A stretch of DNA of 64,000 nt from Thermogemmatispora aurantia (GTDB lineage: Bacteria; Chloroflexota; Ktedonobacteria; Ktedonobacterales; Ktedonobacteraceae), in contig NZ_BKZV01000004.1 of NCBI RefSeq assembly GCF_008974285.1, forward strand, positions 569,097 to 633,096. The letters are read 5' to 3'. The notes under the pieces are model-generated. The model had not been told where the DNA came from, did no database searches, and saw only the letters and a program-made list of their open reading frames with translations. Positions 14,532-22,440 of the stretch are shown here, in pieces (position 1 is the first letter of the stretch; the number at the start of each line of letters is the position of its first letter). The position numbers and the translations under genes were made by a program.

Positions 14532-15269
14532 ATGTCTCCCGACACCAAGATTGACTCTATTATGGATGACCTTCGTCGTCGTATCCTTGCAGGAAGCTAC
14601 GGGACCCAAGGACGTCTTCCCGGGTTAAGGATGCTGGCGAGGGAATTCCGGACATCTCAAGAAACCATGAATAAAGTTATCCAGAGGCTCCAGGCTGAGG
14701 GGTTGCTCTCGAGCCTGGGTCAGCGAGGGATCTTCATTCGAGCTAGCAGAACCCGTATTCCAGGGCTGCTCCCTCGTTTTGATCTCTATCTAAAAGAGAT
14801 GGGACTTGAACCAGTGGAGGAAAACCTGGAGGATCCCGCACTGATTCCAGTGCCGCCGGAAATTGCTGATCTTATGGGGGTTCCGCCAGATGCTCGTGTT
14901 GTCCGCCGCATTCGGAGACAAGGTACTATCACTGCTTACATGCGGATTGCAGAAAATTTTTATCCTCAAGAACTTGCTGGAGAATTCATCGAGCAGATGA
15001 AAGCGGATGCCCACATGGATGTCGTTGAGGCGATTAAACAGCGGCATGGCATAGTCATCAATCAGGTCCATGAAGATATTATTGCTCGTCTCCCCTCTAA
15101 GCAGGAGCAAAGCTGGCTCAAGATCCCAAGAGGATCGCCGATTATGGAGGTGGATCGCGTCTGTCGATCAAAGGAGGGTACAGTTGTGATGTGCAATCGG
15201 TTGCTTCTCGTCGCAAGTTTTTTCGTTTTGTCCCGGGAGTACAATGTCTCTCATTGGGATCAGGTTTAA
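14532..15269 (+). CDS. GntR-family (HutC/UTRA type) transcriptional regulator
   Basis: A 245-residue protein. Residues 8-72 are the winged helix (DDLRRRILAGSYGTQGRLPG, LAREFRTSQETMNKVIQRLQ, EGLLSSLGQRGIFI). Residues 90-240 match the UTRA effector domain in layout (VVRRIRRQGTITAYMRIAEN, then PRGSPIMEVDRVC). Site CGGAGGATTGC precedes the ATG. It has lower GC than the minus-strand run. GntR repressors such as KorSA control replication and transfer of actinomycete integrative elements, so a master repressor of this element is a reasonable inference, supported by the shared TCTAG operators. Confidence 0.82.
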   Translation: MSPDTKIDSIMDDLRRRILAGSYGTQGRLPGLRMLAREFRTSQETMNKVIQRLQAEGLLSSLGQRGIFIRASRTRIPGLLPRFDLYLKEMGLEPVEENLEDPALIPVPPEIADLMGVPPDARVVRRIRRQGTITAYMRIAENFYPQELAGEFIEQMKADAHMDVVEAIKQRHGIVINQVHEDIIARLPSKQEQSWLKIPRGSPIMEVDRVCRSKEGTVVMCNRLLLVASFFVLSREYNVSHWDQV

Positions 15270-15343
15270 GTTCGAAGGGGGAATTCTAGCGAGAGGAATA
15301 CAAAGCAAAGCAGAGGAAGAGGAAGAAGAGGAACCTAGTGCTG

Positions 15344-15380
15344 GTTCCAATCCCTCAACGGGCTTAAGCAGCGTTCCGAC
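15344..15380 (-). repeat. Single CRISPR repeat with leader
   Basis: One 37-bp repeat (GTTCCAATCCCTCAACGG ... GCGTTCCGAC on the plus strand) directly abutting a leader at its right. No second repeat is present to the left, where only an A/G-rich stretch follows the GntR gene. It is a leader-plus-one-repeat unit, either a new array before spacer gain or an array that lost its spacers. Confidence 0.88.
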
Positions 15381-15650
15381 GGTCCCCTCTTTAGAGTAGC
15401 ATCAGGAGCGGCGTCCGTCAAGCTGTTTCGAGCATCCCACAACAGCGGTCACTCCTGACCGCTTTCATGCGGCCATGATGCCAGCCCCTGTGGTCCTGCG
15501 GTGGCTGGCGAGGCCCTTCGAGCATCGCTGCGTGGGAAGCCGGGTGCCGGGATGCTCGAAGCGAACGGCAACAGCGGCACCAGCGGCAGCAAGAGGGAGC
15601 ACCTTGCCTTGGGAAGGGTTGACGGCGGTGGCTCGGGATGGTATGGTAAA
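15381..15650. promoter_or_regulatory. Bidirectional leader between single repeat and coiled-coil gene
   Basis: On the minus strand TTGACG-17-TACTCT faces the repeat. Next come the GCGGTCA...TGACCGC palindrome, TTCGAGCATC and its inverses at 15509-15563, and then on the plus strand TTGACG (15619-15624), 17 bases, TATGGT (15642-15647) facing the coiled-coil gene. Confidence 0.75.
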
Positions 15651-15699
15651 GGCCAGGGTATTCAGACGCAGCCATGCACCTTCGTATGAGGAGAGCCTG

Positions 15700-16011
15700 A
15701 TGGAGAACGGATCACTGGAGCAGCGCTTTGCCGCCTTTGAGACGAAGGTGAGCGGGCAGCTCACGGATATCATCGGCCTGTTGCAGCAGTTGGTCGCCGA
15801 GGTGCGGGATCAGGGCCACCGCCTCAACGCGGTGGAGATCCGTATGAATACGTTTGAGAACCGGATGGCCGGCTTCGAGAACCGGATGGCCGGCTTCGAG
15901 CAGCGGCTCAGTGCGCTGGAGGCGCGGCTCAACGAGCAGCAGCAGAGCATCTCTTTGCTCAACACCTTCCAGCGCAAGATGATGCAGAAGATGGGGATTG
16001 AATACGAGTAG
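15700..16011 (+). CDS. Leader-linked coiled-coil protein, copy 1 (103 residues)
   Basis: Starts MENGSLEQRFAAFETKVSGQ after GAGGAGAGCCTG. Almost all residues lie in heptads with hydrophobic a/d positions (LTDIIGLLQQLVAEV, RLNAVEIRMNTFENRMAGFE), ending FQRKMMQKMGIEYE. A seven-residue unit (NRMAGFE) is tandemly repeated. It should form a coiled-coil oligomer. It lies divergent to a CRISPR unit with a shared leader, an arrangement repeated with copies 2-5. No known Cas family fits; the function is unknown. Confidence 0.8.
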   Translation: MENGSLEQRFAAFETKVSGQLTDIIGLLQQLVAEVRDQGHRLNAVEIRMNTFENRMAGFENRMAGFEQRLSALEARLNEQQQSISLLNTFQRKMMQKMGIEYE

Positions 16012-16057
16012 AGGCCTGGCCCTCGCCCTCAGCAGGCCAGGGCCAGCTCGTGATTGC

Positions 16058-16080
16058 GGCGCCGGATCGGCGCCTTTTTT
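16058..16080 (+). terminator. Rho-independent terminator of coiled-coil copy 1
   Basis: GGCGCCG-GAT-CGGCGCC at 16058-16074 followed by TTTTTT to 16080, about 50 bases after the stop. It separates the coiled-coil transcript from the far end of array 2. Confidence 0.85.
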
Positions 16081-16092
16081 GTTGGGTGTCGG

Positions 16093-17615
16093 GTTCCGAT
16101 CCCTAATCGGGCGAGAGCAGCCTTCTGACGTCGAGCCGGTCCTGCGATGGGATCGGCATGAGATCAGTTTTCAATCCCTGAACGGGCTAGAGCGGCGTTC
16201 GGACGTGGTCGTGTCCGAGCGGGCCGCTGGTGATCTGGCGAGTTCCAATCCCACATCGGGCTTAGGCGGCGTTCGGACCCTAGCCGTTCCCTCCAGGACG
16301 GATGACGTTCCAATCCCACATCGGGCTTAAGCAGCGTTTCGACGGCAAATATGACTGAATTTGAACGATTGCGGAACAAGTTCCAATCCCTCAACGGGCT
16401 TAAGCAGCGTTCCGACGGTCCGACCTATATCTCCGGTCCCAGTTGCCGCCGCCAAGTTCCAATCCCTCAACGGGCTTAAGCAGCGTTCCGACCCAGGGAT
16501 CTTTTGCCACTCGAGGAGGGCATTTCGATGTTCCAATCCCTCAACGGGCTAGAGCAGCGTTTCGACCCGGTCTGCCTTGACGGTTAGGGCGATCTCCATG
16601 TTGGTTCCAATCCCTAATCGGGCTAGAGCAGCGTTTCGACTCGACCCTGGCGACTGCTTTCCTCTCTCCAGTATATCCCCGGGTTCCAATCCCTAATCGG
16701 GCTAGAGCAGCGTTTCGACTTAAACGATTCTATGATTATGCGGCCTCGCGACAGGATGAGTTCCAATCCCTAATCGGGCTAGAGCAGCGTTTCGACCCTT
16801 CTCTGATCTTCCTATTGTATCAATTCCTACCGTTCCAATCCCTCAACGGGCTTACGCGGTGTTCCGACACAGACAAGGAAAGGACAAGACAAGAAAGGAG
16901 ATTGCCGTTCCAATCCCTCAACGGGCTAGAGCAGCGTTTCGACGGCGCGGGCCTGCCTGCTCAAGGTAGACCTTAGAAGGTTCCAATCCCTCAACGGGCT
17001 TAAGCAGCGTTCCGGCAGCAGCACAATATTGAGGCATGGTACGCGATCGGGTTCCAATCCCTCAACGGGCTTACGCGGCGTTCCGACGTAGCTCGGGCCC
17101 TCAGTGAGGGCCTAGGGCGTCCTCTCTCAATTGTTCCAATCCCTCAACGGGCTTAAGCAGCGTTCCGACCATAGCCAAAGCCTTCGCCCAGAGTAATAGC
17201 GATAAGTTCCAATCCCTCAACGGGCTTAAGCAGCGTTCCGACAAACCACATGGGTTCGAGCTGGGGGGAAGTCCATTGAGTTCCAATCCCTCAACGGGCT
17301 TAAGCAGCGTTCCGACCAATTCGGGACGGAGACCTCGCTAGAGGAACTTATCCAAGTTCCAATCCCACATCGGGCTAGAGCAGCGTTCCGACTCCTCGAC
17401 GCTGCTGAAGTCGCGCGAATTCTCAGGGTGGTTCCAATCCCTCAACGGGCTAGAGCAGCGTTTCGACTCTCGACTGCGTGCGCCCTGGCGACGCTCTAGA
17501 CGCGGGTTCCAATCCCTAATCGGGCTAGAGCAGCGTTTCGACGACGGCGAGCACGACCAGGTGCACGCCGAACCGCTCGTTCCAATCCCTAATCGGGCTA
17601 GAGCAGCGTTTCGAC
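16093..17615 (-). CRISPR. CRISPR array 2, 21 repeats
   Basis: Repeats of 37 bp start at 16093, 16168, 16242, 16307, 16380, 16456, 16530, 16604, 16683, 16760, 16832, 16917, 16980, 17051, 17133, 17206, 17280, 17356, 17431, 17506 and 17579. Spacers are mostly 35-43 bp. The leader is at the right, so transcription is on the minus strand. The four left repeats are the most altered. Interiors mix several variants (TCAACGGGCTTAAGC, TAATCGGGCTAGAGC, CACATCGGGC), and TTCCGAC and TTTCGAC ends alternate along the array. Confidence 0.97.
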
Positions 17616-17870
17616 AGCCCCCTTTCTAGGGTAGCATCAGGAGCGGCGTCCGTCAAGCTTTTTCGAGCATCCCACAACAGCGGTCAGTAGTGACCTCATT
17701 TGTATGGTCATGATGCCAGCCCCTGTGGCCCTGCGGTGGCTTGTGAGGCCCTTCGAGCATCGCTGCGTGGGAAGCCGGGAGCCGGGATGCTCGAAGCGAA
17801 CGGCACGAGCGGCACCAGCGGCAGCAAGAGGGCGCACCTTGCCTTGGGAAGGGTTGACCACGATGGCTCG
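17616..17870. promoter_or_regulatory. Leader of array 2
   Basis: Minus-strand TTGACG-17-TACCCT points into array 2. The GGTCA..TGACC palindrome (17680-17695) and TTCGAGCATC/GATGCTCGAA motifs at 17664, 17753 and 17787 follow. On the far side TTGACC at 17853 remains from the divergent promoter. Confidence 0.78.
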
Positions 17871-17962
17871 GGAGAGGAAGGGAGAGGCAGCAATGTTCAG
17901 GAGGGGATTGAATACGAGGAGGAGCCTGGTCCTGGCCTGCGGAGGGCGAGGGCCAGCTCGTG
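17871..17962 (+). pseudogene. Remnant of a coiled-coil gene after internal deletion
   Basis: GAGGCAGCAATGTTCAGGAG matches the 5' leader of the copy 4/5 type, and is joined directly to GGGATTGAATACGAG, the last codons of the copy 1-3 type, followed by their downstream sequence (GCCTGGTCCTGGCC...GGGCCAGCTCGTGAT). The coding body is gone. It shows that the gene once stood beside this leader too. Confidence 0.75.
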
Positions 17963-17968
17963 ATCGCT

Positions 17969-19565
17969 GCGCCGATCCCACATCGGGCTTAAGCAGCGTT
18001 CCGACCCTCTTTCAGACTCATGAATATCTGATCATTAATCTGTTTCAATCCCACATCGGGCTTAAGCAGCGTTTCGACGGGCAGATCCCCGCAAGTCCAT
18101 GAAGGCAGGTCCCGCGGTTCCAATCCCTCAACGGGCTTAAGCGCGGTTCTGACTCTGCGCTGGATGCCAATGACAATCCCATCACCAGCTTTGGCTTTCA
18201 ATCCCTCAACGGGCTTAAGCGCGGTTCTGACTTTGGATACAATCAGGGAAACATCATATTATAAGGTTCTTTCAATCCCTCAACGGGCTTAAGCGCGGTT
18301 CTGACGCTGAGTCTAGTACGTCAGCTAGAGGACGCCCGCCCTTTCAATCCCTCAACGGGCTTAAGCGCGGTTCTGACGCGGCCTGGGTCCCGCTGGAGGC
18401 GTTGTCTCCATGTCTTTCAATCCCTCAACGGGCTTAAGCGCGGTTCTGACTCAGAAGCACTTCCTCATTTCGCGCTCGCATCTGCCTGCTTTCAATCCCT
18501 CAACGGGCTTAAGCGCGGTTCTGACCAGCACAGTTGCCACTTCCTCATCAATGGTGAGCGCCCTTTCAATCCCTCAACGGGCTTAAGCGCGGTTCTGACG
18601 AAAGGAGAGCGATTCAGCAGCCGCCGCCATCGCCGGTCTTTCAATCCCTCAACGGGCTTAAGCGCGGTTCTGACGCTGGCGGACGATCTCATCCGCCAGC
18701 TGGACCGCTGGCTTTCAATCCCTCAACGGGCTTAAGCGCGGTTCTGACCATGGGGGCCGCCGCCGCCGGCTGAAAGGGCTGAGGCTTTCAATCCCTCAAC
18801 GGGCTTAAGCGCGGTTCTGACATCATGCCGATCCCCGTGCAAGATCGGCTCGACGTCGCTTTCAATCCCTCAACGGGCTTAAGCGCGGTTCTGACCAAGC
18901 TCAGAATACGGCTTTCTTGTCGTCATGGCTGTCTTTCAATCCCTCAACGGGCTTAAGCGCGGTTCTGACTCGCGAAGTAGAGGCGCTTCTCAGAAATTTA
19001 GCGACTTTCAATCCCTCAACGGGCTTAAGCGCGGTTCTGACGAAGGAGCATGAGCCATTGAAGCCCACTGGCCTTCTTGCCTTTCAATCCCTCAACGGGC
19101 TTACGCGCGGTTCTGACGGATTGGCCTCTATTGCCCGGGCAGATCATCCAGCCTGCTTTCAATCCCTCAACGGGCTTACGCGCGGTTCTGACTCCAGCAC
19201 TGCCTGGCTCCTGCTCAATAAAGATCGGAGCTTTCAATCCCTCAACGGGCTTACGCGCGGTTCTGACGTAGGAGACGGCTAAGTCTCCCGGCTTCAATCC
19301 TACCTCAGCTTTCAATCCCTCAACGGGCTTACGCGCGGTTCTGACTCGAAAGGCCGAGGGTGAGCATGTCGCCGCTCATGCCGCCTTTCAATCCCTCAAC
19401 GGGCTTACGCGCGGTTCTGACGGAGGAAAGGAAGGCGCAGCATCTACGCCTCCGATCTTTCAATCCCTCAACGGGCTTACGCGCGGTTCTGACCGGAACA
19501 ATAGGACAACATCATCCAGCATAGCGAGCTTTCAATCCCTCAACGGGCTTACGCGCGGTTCTGAC
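17969..19565 (-). CRISPR. CRISPR array 3, 22 repeats
   Basis: Repeats start at 17969 (worn), 18042, 18117, 18195, 18269, 18341, 18414, 18489, 18563, 18638, 18712, 18785, 18859, 18933, 19005, 19081, 19156, 19231, 19309, 19384, 19457 and 19529. The main form begins CTTTCAATCCCTCAACGGG and ends GCGCGGTTCTGAC. The seven repeats next to the leader have TTACGC; those further away have TTAAGC. The three most distal resemble array 2/4 repeats. The leader at the right gives minus-strand orientation. Spacers are 35-41 bp. Confidence 0.97.
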
Positions 19566-19845
19566 AGCCCCCTCTCTAGAGTAGCATCAGGAGCGGCCTC
19601 CGTCAAGTCGTTTCGAGCATCCCAAAAAAGCGGTCATCGCTGACCGCTATTACGCGGCCATGATGCCAGCCCCTGTGGCCCTGCGACAGCTTGTGAGGCC
19701 CTTCGAGCATCGCTGCGTGGGAAGCCGGGAGCCGGGATGCTCGAAGCGAACGGCACGAGCGGCACCAGCGGCAGCACGAGGGAGCATCTTGCCTCGGGAC
19801 GGGTTGACGACGGCCATGCGGGATGGTATGGTAAAGGCCAGGGTA
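19566..19845. promoter_or_regulatory. Bidirectional leader of array 3
   Basis: TTGACGG-type promoter with TACTCT faces the array on the minus strand. The palindrome AGCGGTCATCGCTGACCGCT lies at 19629-19648, flanked by A6 (T6 in the array direction). TTCGAGCATC and GATGCTCGAA follow at 19699 and 19736. On the plus strand TTGACG-17-TATGGT (19804-19832) faces coiled-coil copy 2. Confidence 0.8.
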
Positions 19846-19884
19846 TTCAGACGCAGCTATGCACCTTCGTATGAGGAGAGCCTG

Positions 19885-20133
19885 ATGGAGAACGGATCAC
19901 TGGAGCAGCGCTTTGCCGCCTTTGAGGCGAAGGTGAGCGGGCAGCTCACGGATATCATCGGGCTGCTGCAGCAGTTGGTGGCCGAGGTGCGGGATCAGGG
20001 GCACCGGCTCGGGGCACTGGAAGCCCGGGTGACGACAGTGGAGGCGCGGCTCAATGAGCAGCAGCAGAGCATCTCTTTGCTCAACACCTTCCAGCGCAAG
20101 ATGATGCAGAAGATGGGGATTGAATACGAGTAG
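19885..20133 (+). CDS. Leader-linked coiled-coil protein, copy 2 (82 residues)
   Basis: Same start (MENGSLEQRFAAFEAKVSGQ) and end (FQRKMMQKMGIEYE) as copy 1, but 21 residues shorter in the middle, where RLGALEARVTTVEARLNEQQ replaces the NTFENRMAGFE units. Length differences are whole heptads, so the coiled-coil register is kept. It has the divergent promoter at 19804-19832 and GAGGAGAGCCTG as ribosome site. Confidence 0.8.
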   Translation: MENGSLEQRFAAFEAKVSGQLTDIIGLLQQLVAEVRDQGHRLGALEARVTTVEARLNEQQQSISLLNTFQRKMMQKMGIEYE

Positions 20134-20189
20134 GGGTCTGGTTGACAGATGGCGCCTGCAGGAGGCCAGCAGGAGAAAGGAAGACCGTG

Positions 20190-20480
20190 ATGGAGAACGG
20201 ATCATTGGAGCAGCGCTTTGCCGCCTTTGAGGCGAAGGTGAGCGGGCAGCTCACGGATATCATCGGGCTGCTGCAGCAGTTGGTCGCCGAGGTGCGGGAT
20301 CAGGGGCACCGGCTGAATGCGGTGGAGATCCGCATGAATACGTTTGAGAACCGGATGGCCGGCTTTGAGCAGCGGCTTAGTGTGCTGGAGGCGCGGCTCA
20401 ACGAGCAGCAGCAGAGCATCTCTTTGCTCAACACCTTCCAGCGCAAGATGATGCAGAAGATGGGGATTGAATACGAGTAG
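20190..20480 (+). CDS. Leader-linked coiled-coil protein, copy 3 (96 residues)
   Basis: Follows copy 2 by 56 bases in the same direction, with GGAGAAAGGAAGACC as ribosome site, so both can be on one transcript. It differs from copy 1 by lacking one seven-residue NRMAGFE unit and by few substitutions. The tandem pair suggests recent duplication; it may allow mixed oligomers. Confidence 0.8.
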   Translation: MENGSLEQRFAAFEAKVSGQLTDIIGLLQQLVAEVRDQGHRLNAVEIRMNTFENRMAGFEQRLSVLEARLNEQQQSISLLNTFQRKMMQKMGIEYE

Positions 20481-20527
20481 GGGCCTGGCCCTCGCCCTCC
20501 GCAGGCCAGGGCCAGCTCGTGATTGCA

Positions 20528-20606
20528 GGTTCCAATCCCTTTTTCAATCCCCCATCGGTTCCAATCCCTTTTTCAATCCCTCAGCGGGCTTACGCGGTGT
20601 TCCGAC
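20528..20606 (-). repeat. Single CRISPR repeat with duplicated edge
   Basis: One repeat at 20570-20606 (TTTTCAATCCCTCAGCGGG ... GTGTTCCGAC) abuts a leader at the right. To its left a 29-bp segment is repeated twice (GTTCCAATCCCTTTTTCAAT at 20529 and 20558), a stuttered repeat start. No spacer of normal size is present. Confidence 0.8.
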
Positions 20607-20880
20607 AGCCCCCTTTCTAGGGTAGCATCAGGAGCGGCGTCCGTCAAGCTTTTTCGAGCATCCCACAAAAGCGGTCAGCAGTGACCGGTTGTGCGCGGCC
20701 ATGATGCCAGCCCCTGTGGCCCTGCGGTGGCTTGTGAGGCCCTTCGAGCATCGCTGCGTGGGAAGCCGGGAGCCGGGATGCTCGAAGAGAACGGCAGCAG
20801 CGGCACCAGCGGCAGAGTGGGTTTCGTGAGCAGCGCTTGACAGCGACTGCGGGGGATGGTAAGGTAGAGGCAGCAGTGTT
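20607..20880. promoter_or_regulatory. Bidirectional leader next to coiled-coil copy 4
   Basis: Minus-strand TTGACG-17-TACCCT, palindrome GCGGTCAGCAGTGACCG, TTCGAGCATC/GATGCTCGAA pair, then plus-strand TTGACA-17-TAAGGT at 20837-20865 facing copy 4. Same order as the other leaders. Confidence 0.78.
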
Positions 20881-20892
20881 CAGGAGGGCCCG

Positions 20893-21342
20893 ATGGAGCA
20901 GCGGATTGCCGACCTGGAGCGGCGCGTCAGCGAGCTGGAGTTTGTCTACCGGAACCTGGCGAAGGATACGACCATACTCTATGGCATCCTGCGGATGGAT
21001 TTGGATGCCCTCAAGGAGCGGACAGAGCGGATCGAGCAGCGTCTCGACACGCTGAGTGGAGAGGTCGCGCAGGTCCAGGTGCGCCTGGATCGCCTGGAGC
21101 AGCAGATGGACCAGCGGTTTGCCCAGGTGGACCAGCGGTTTGCCCAGGTGGATCAGCGGTTTGCCCAGGTGGACCAGCGGTTTGCCCAGGTGGACCAGCG
21201 GTTTGCCCAGGTGGATCAGCGCTTTGATCGCCTGGAGCAGCAGATGGACCAACGGTTTGCCCAGGTGGACCAGCGCTTTGATCGACTAGAGCAGCAGATG
21301 GGGCAGATTCTGACGCTGCTCCAGAAGCAACAAGGCAGCTAG
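20893..21342 (+). CDS. Leader-linked coiled-coil protein, copy 4 (149 residues)
   Basis: Starts MEQRIADLERRVSELEFVYR after CAGGAGGGCCCG. It is a second subfamily: the first 70 residues (ILYGILRMDLDALKERTERI, EQRLDTLSGEVAQVQVRLDR) are followed by a run of seven-residue QRFAQVD units (six in a row, then more after RLEQQMD), ending ILTLLQKQQGS. The 21-bp units are nearly identical, so copy number can change by slippage without losing frame. The overall coiled-coil nature matches copies 1-3. Confidence 0.8.
   Translation: MEQRIADLERRVSELEFVYRNLAKDTTILYGILRMDLDALKERTERIEQRLDTLSGEVAQVQVRLDRLEQQMDQRFAQVDQRFAQVDQRFAQVDQRFAQVDQRFAQVDQRFDRLEQQMDQRFAQVDQRFDRLEQQMGQILTLLQKQQGS
21120..21275 (+). repeat. 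21-bp tandem repeats inside coiled-coil copy 4
   Basis: Units of the form GTTTGCCCAGGTGGACCAGCG-type (seven codons) follow each other from about 21118 to 21220, with one or two base changes, and recur at 21254. Slippage would add or remove exactly one heptad. Confidence 0.8.
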
Positions 21343-21353
21343 CGTCAATCAGC

Positions 21354-21390
21354 ACGAGGATGCCGCCTACGCCCGCTTAGGGATTGAAAG
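21354..21390 (+). repeat. Single CRISPR repeat without leader
   Basis: Right two thirds (GCCGCCTACGCCCGCTTAGG, then GATTGAAAG) match the plus-strand repeat; the left edge is worn. No leader lies beside it. It overlaps the 3' end of the exonuclease fragment on the minus strand and supplies its stop codon. Confidence 0.75.
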
Positions 21391-21694
21391 GCAGCGCCAG
21401 GGGATCAAACTCCGCATTGTAGGCCCAGATAGAGGCACAGCCCTCCAGGACCGCACACAGCTCCCCCCACCTCTCCGTCAAGGGCGGCGCATGCTGGAGC
21501 GCCTCATCGCTGATCCCGTGGAGGGCCCGCGCCCCTGGCGTCACAGGCGCATCCGGCTGGATCAGCGAACGAAAGAGCAGCTTCCCCTTCCCATCGATCA
21601 CCGCGATCTCTCCCACTTGGAAGCCCGGGTCTTCGGGCAATCCTGTCGTCTCCGTGTCAACAATGGCAATGTCCCGGGCCAGCTCTTCCCGCAG
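21377..21694 (-). pseudogene. Truncated DnaQ-type exonuclease
   Basis: In frame after the TGA of the upstream gene: LREELARDIAIVDTETTGLP, then VTPGARALHGISDEALQHAP and WAYNAEFDPLALPFNP. DTETTGL, HGIS and YNAEFD are motifs I and II of DEDD 3'-5' exonucleases. The last residues (LPFNP, stop) come from the CRISPR repeat at 21354-21390, so motif III is lost. No ATG/GTG precedes motif I; only CTG 21694 or TTG 21640 could start, the latter after motif I. Probably inactive. Confidence 0.75.
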
Positions 21695-22168
21695 TCAGGC
21701 CCGTATCTCCTGCTGCTGCTGGCGCACCCGTTGCGCTTCCTCACACACCCAGCAGAGCCGGAGCCGCCGGCGGCGGCGCCCAGGCTCAATCTTCCCCCCA
21801 CAGCTCTCGCAGGTCAGCCAGCGACGCCAGCCCTCCCTTGCCCGTTCCAGCGCTTGCCGCTGCGCTTCCGTCAGCGCCTTGGCTGAAGCTGCCTCATGGA
21901 CCCAGTAGAGCAACACCTGCCGGGGGCGCCCCGCCGATCGCTCATAGCAGCCCGCGGGCTGCTGGCCCGGGGCCAGGCGCAACCCCCGGCGGCGCAGGCC
22001 GGAGACGGTTGCCAGCCGCTCCCAGTCAATCTGGGCGTACGCGAACACCCGCAGACCCACACACTCCGTCCGAGGCTTTGCCTGCCACGTTTTGTGGCAG
22101 ACGGTACATCGCCATCCTGTGGAAATCCGTTCGAGCTGATGTTCTTGATATTCCTGATGTTCTGCCAT
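21695..22168 (-). CDS. 157-residue zinc-binding protein
   Basis: Starts MAEHQEYQEHQLERISTGWR at ATG 22168 (AAGGAGAGACC upstream). Two metal-binding parts are visible: CTVC with a later CVG cysteine (residues 22-40), and CESCGG...CWVC (about 126-148) in a basic region (GRRRRRLRL). The middle has a WERLATVSGLRRRGLRLAPG helix. Probably a nucleic-acid-binding accessory protein. Its TGA is directly followed, in the same frame, by the exonuclease fragment, so the two could once have been one protein. Confidence 0.65.
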   Translation of the reverse strand: MAEHQEYQEHQLERISTGWRCTVCHKTWQAKPRTECVGLRVFAYAQIDWERLATVSGLRRRGLRLAPGQQPAGCYERSAGRPRQVLLYWVHEAASAKALTEAQRQALERAREGWRRWLTCESCGGKIEPGRRRRRLRLCWVCEEAQRVRQQQQEIRA

Positions 22169-22325
22169 CGCTGGTCTCTCCTTCTTCATGACTTCGGCGC
22201 CGTGCTTCCGCAGTCCGAGGAGCGACGCACGTCGTCCCTCGGGAGCGGCAGCGCGCAGGGGTGGGCATGAGATCCCTGTCGTGGGTCGGGAGCAAGGGAG
22301 TGGAGCTGTTGGAGGTGGAGGATCA

Positions 22326-22440
22326 GGGGATCAGCTCCTGCCAGTGGCTGGGTTCAGCGCACAGTCCTGCGCCACTGGGACACGCGCGTCGGGTCGCCTT
22401 GCGCCGAGGCGGCAGTCGATCCACAGAGGCAGCTAGCGCA
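22326..22440 (-). pseudogene. Fragment of a second tyrosine recombinase
   Basis: About 115 bases match 22829-22945 in the recombinase gene in the same orientation (GATCAGCTCCTGCCAGTGG at both, then GGGTTCA..., CTGCGCCACTGGGACACGCG against CTGTGCCACCGGGCCACGCG). It is interrupted and shifted in frame. It marks a former duplicate or a recombination scar at this edge. Confidence 0.65.

Noticed and set aside
15475..15700. Extension of the coiled-coil genes upstream through the leader (MMPAPV... readings at 15475, 17704, 19660)
   Set aside because: These read conserved leader DNA; promoter and ribosome site lie downstream, just before the MENGSLEQ start.
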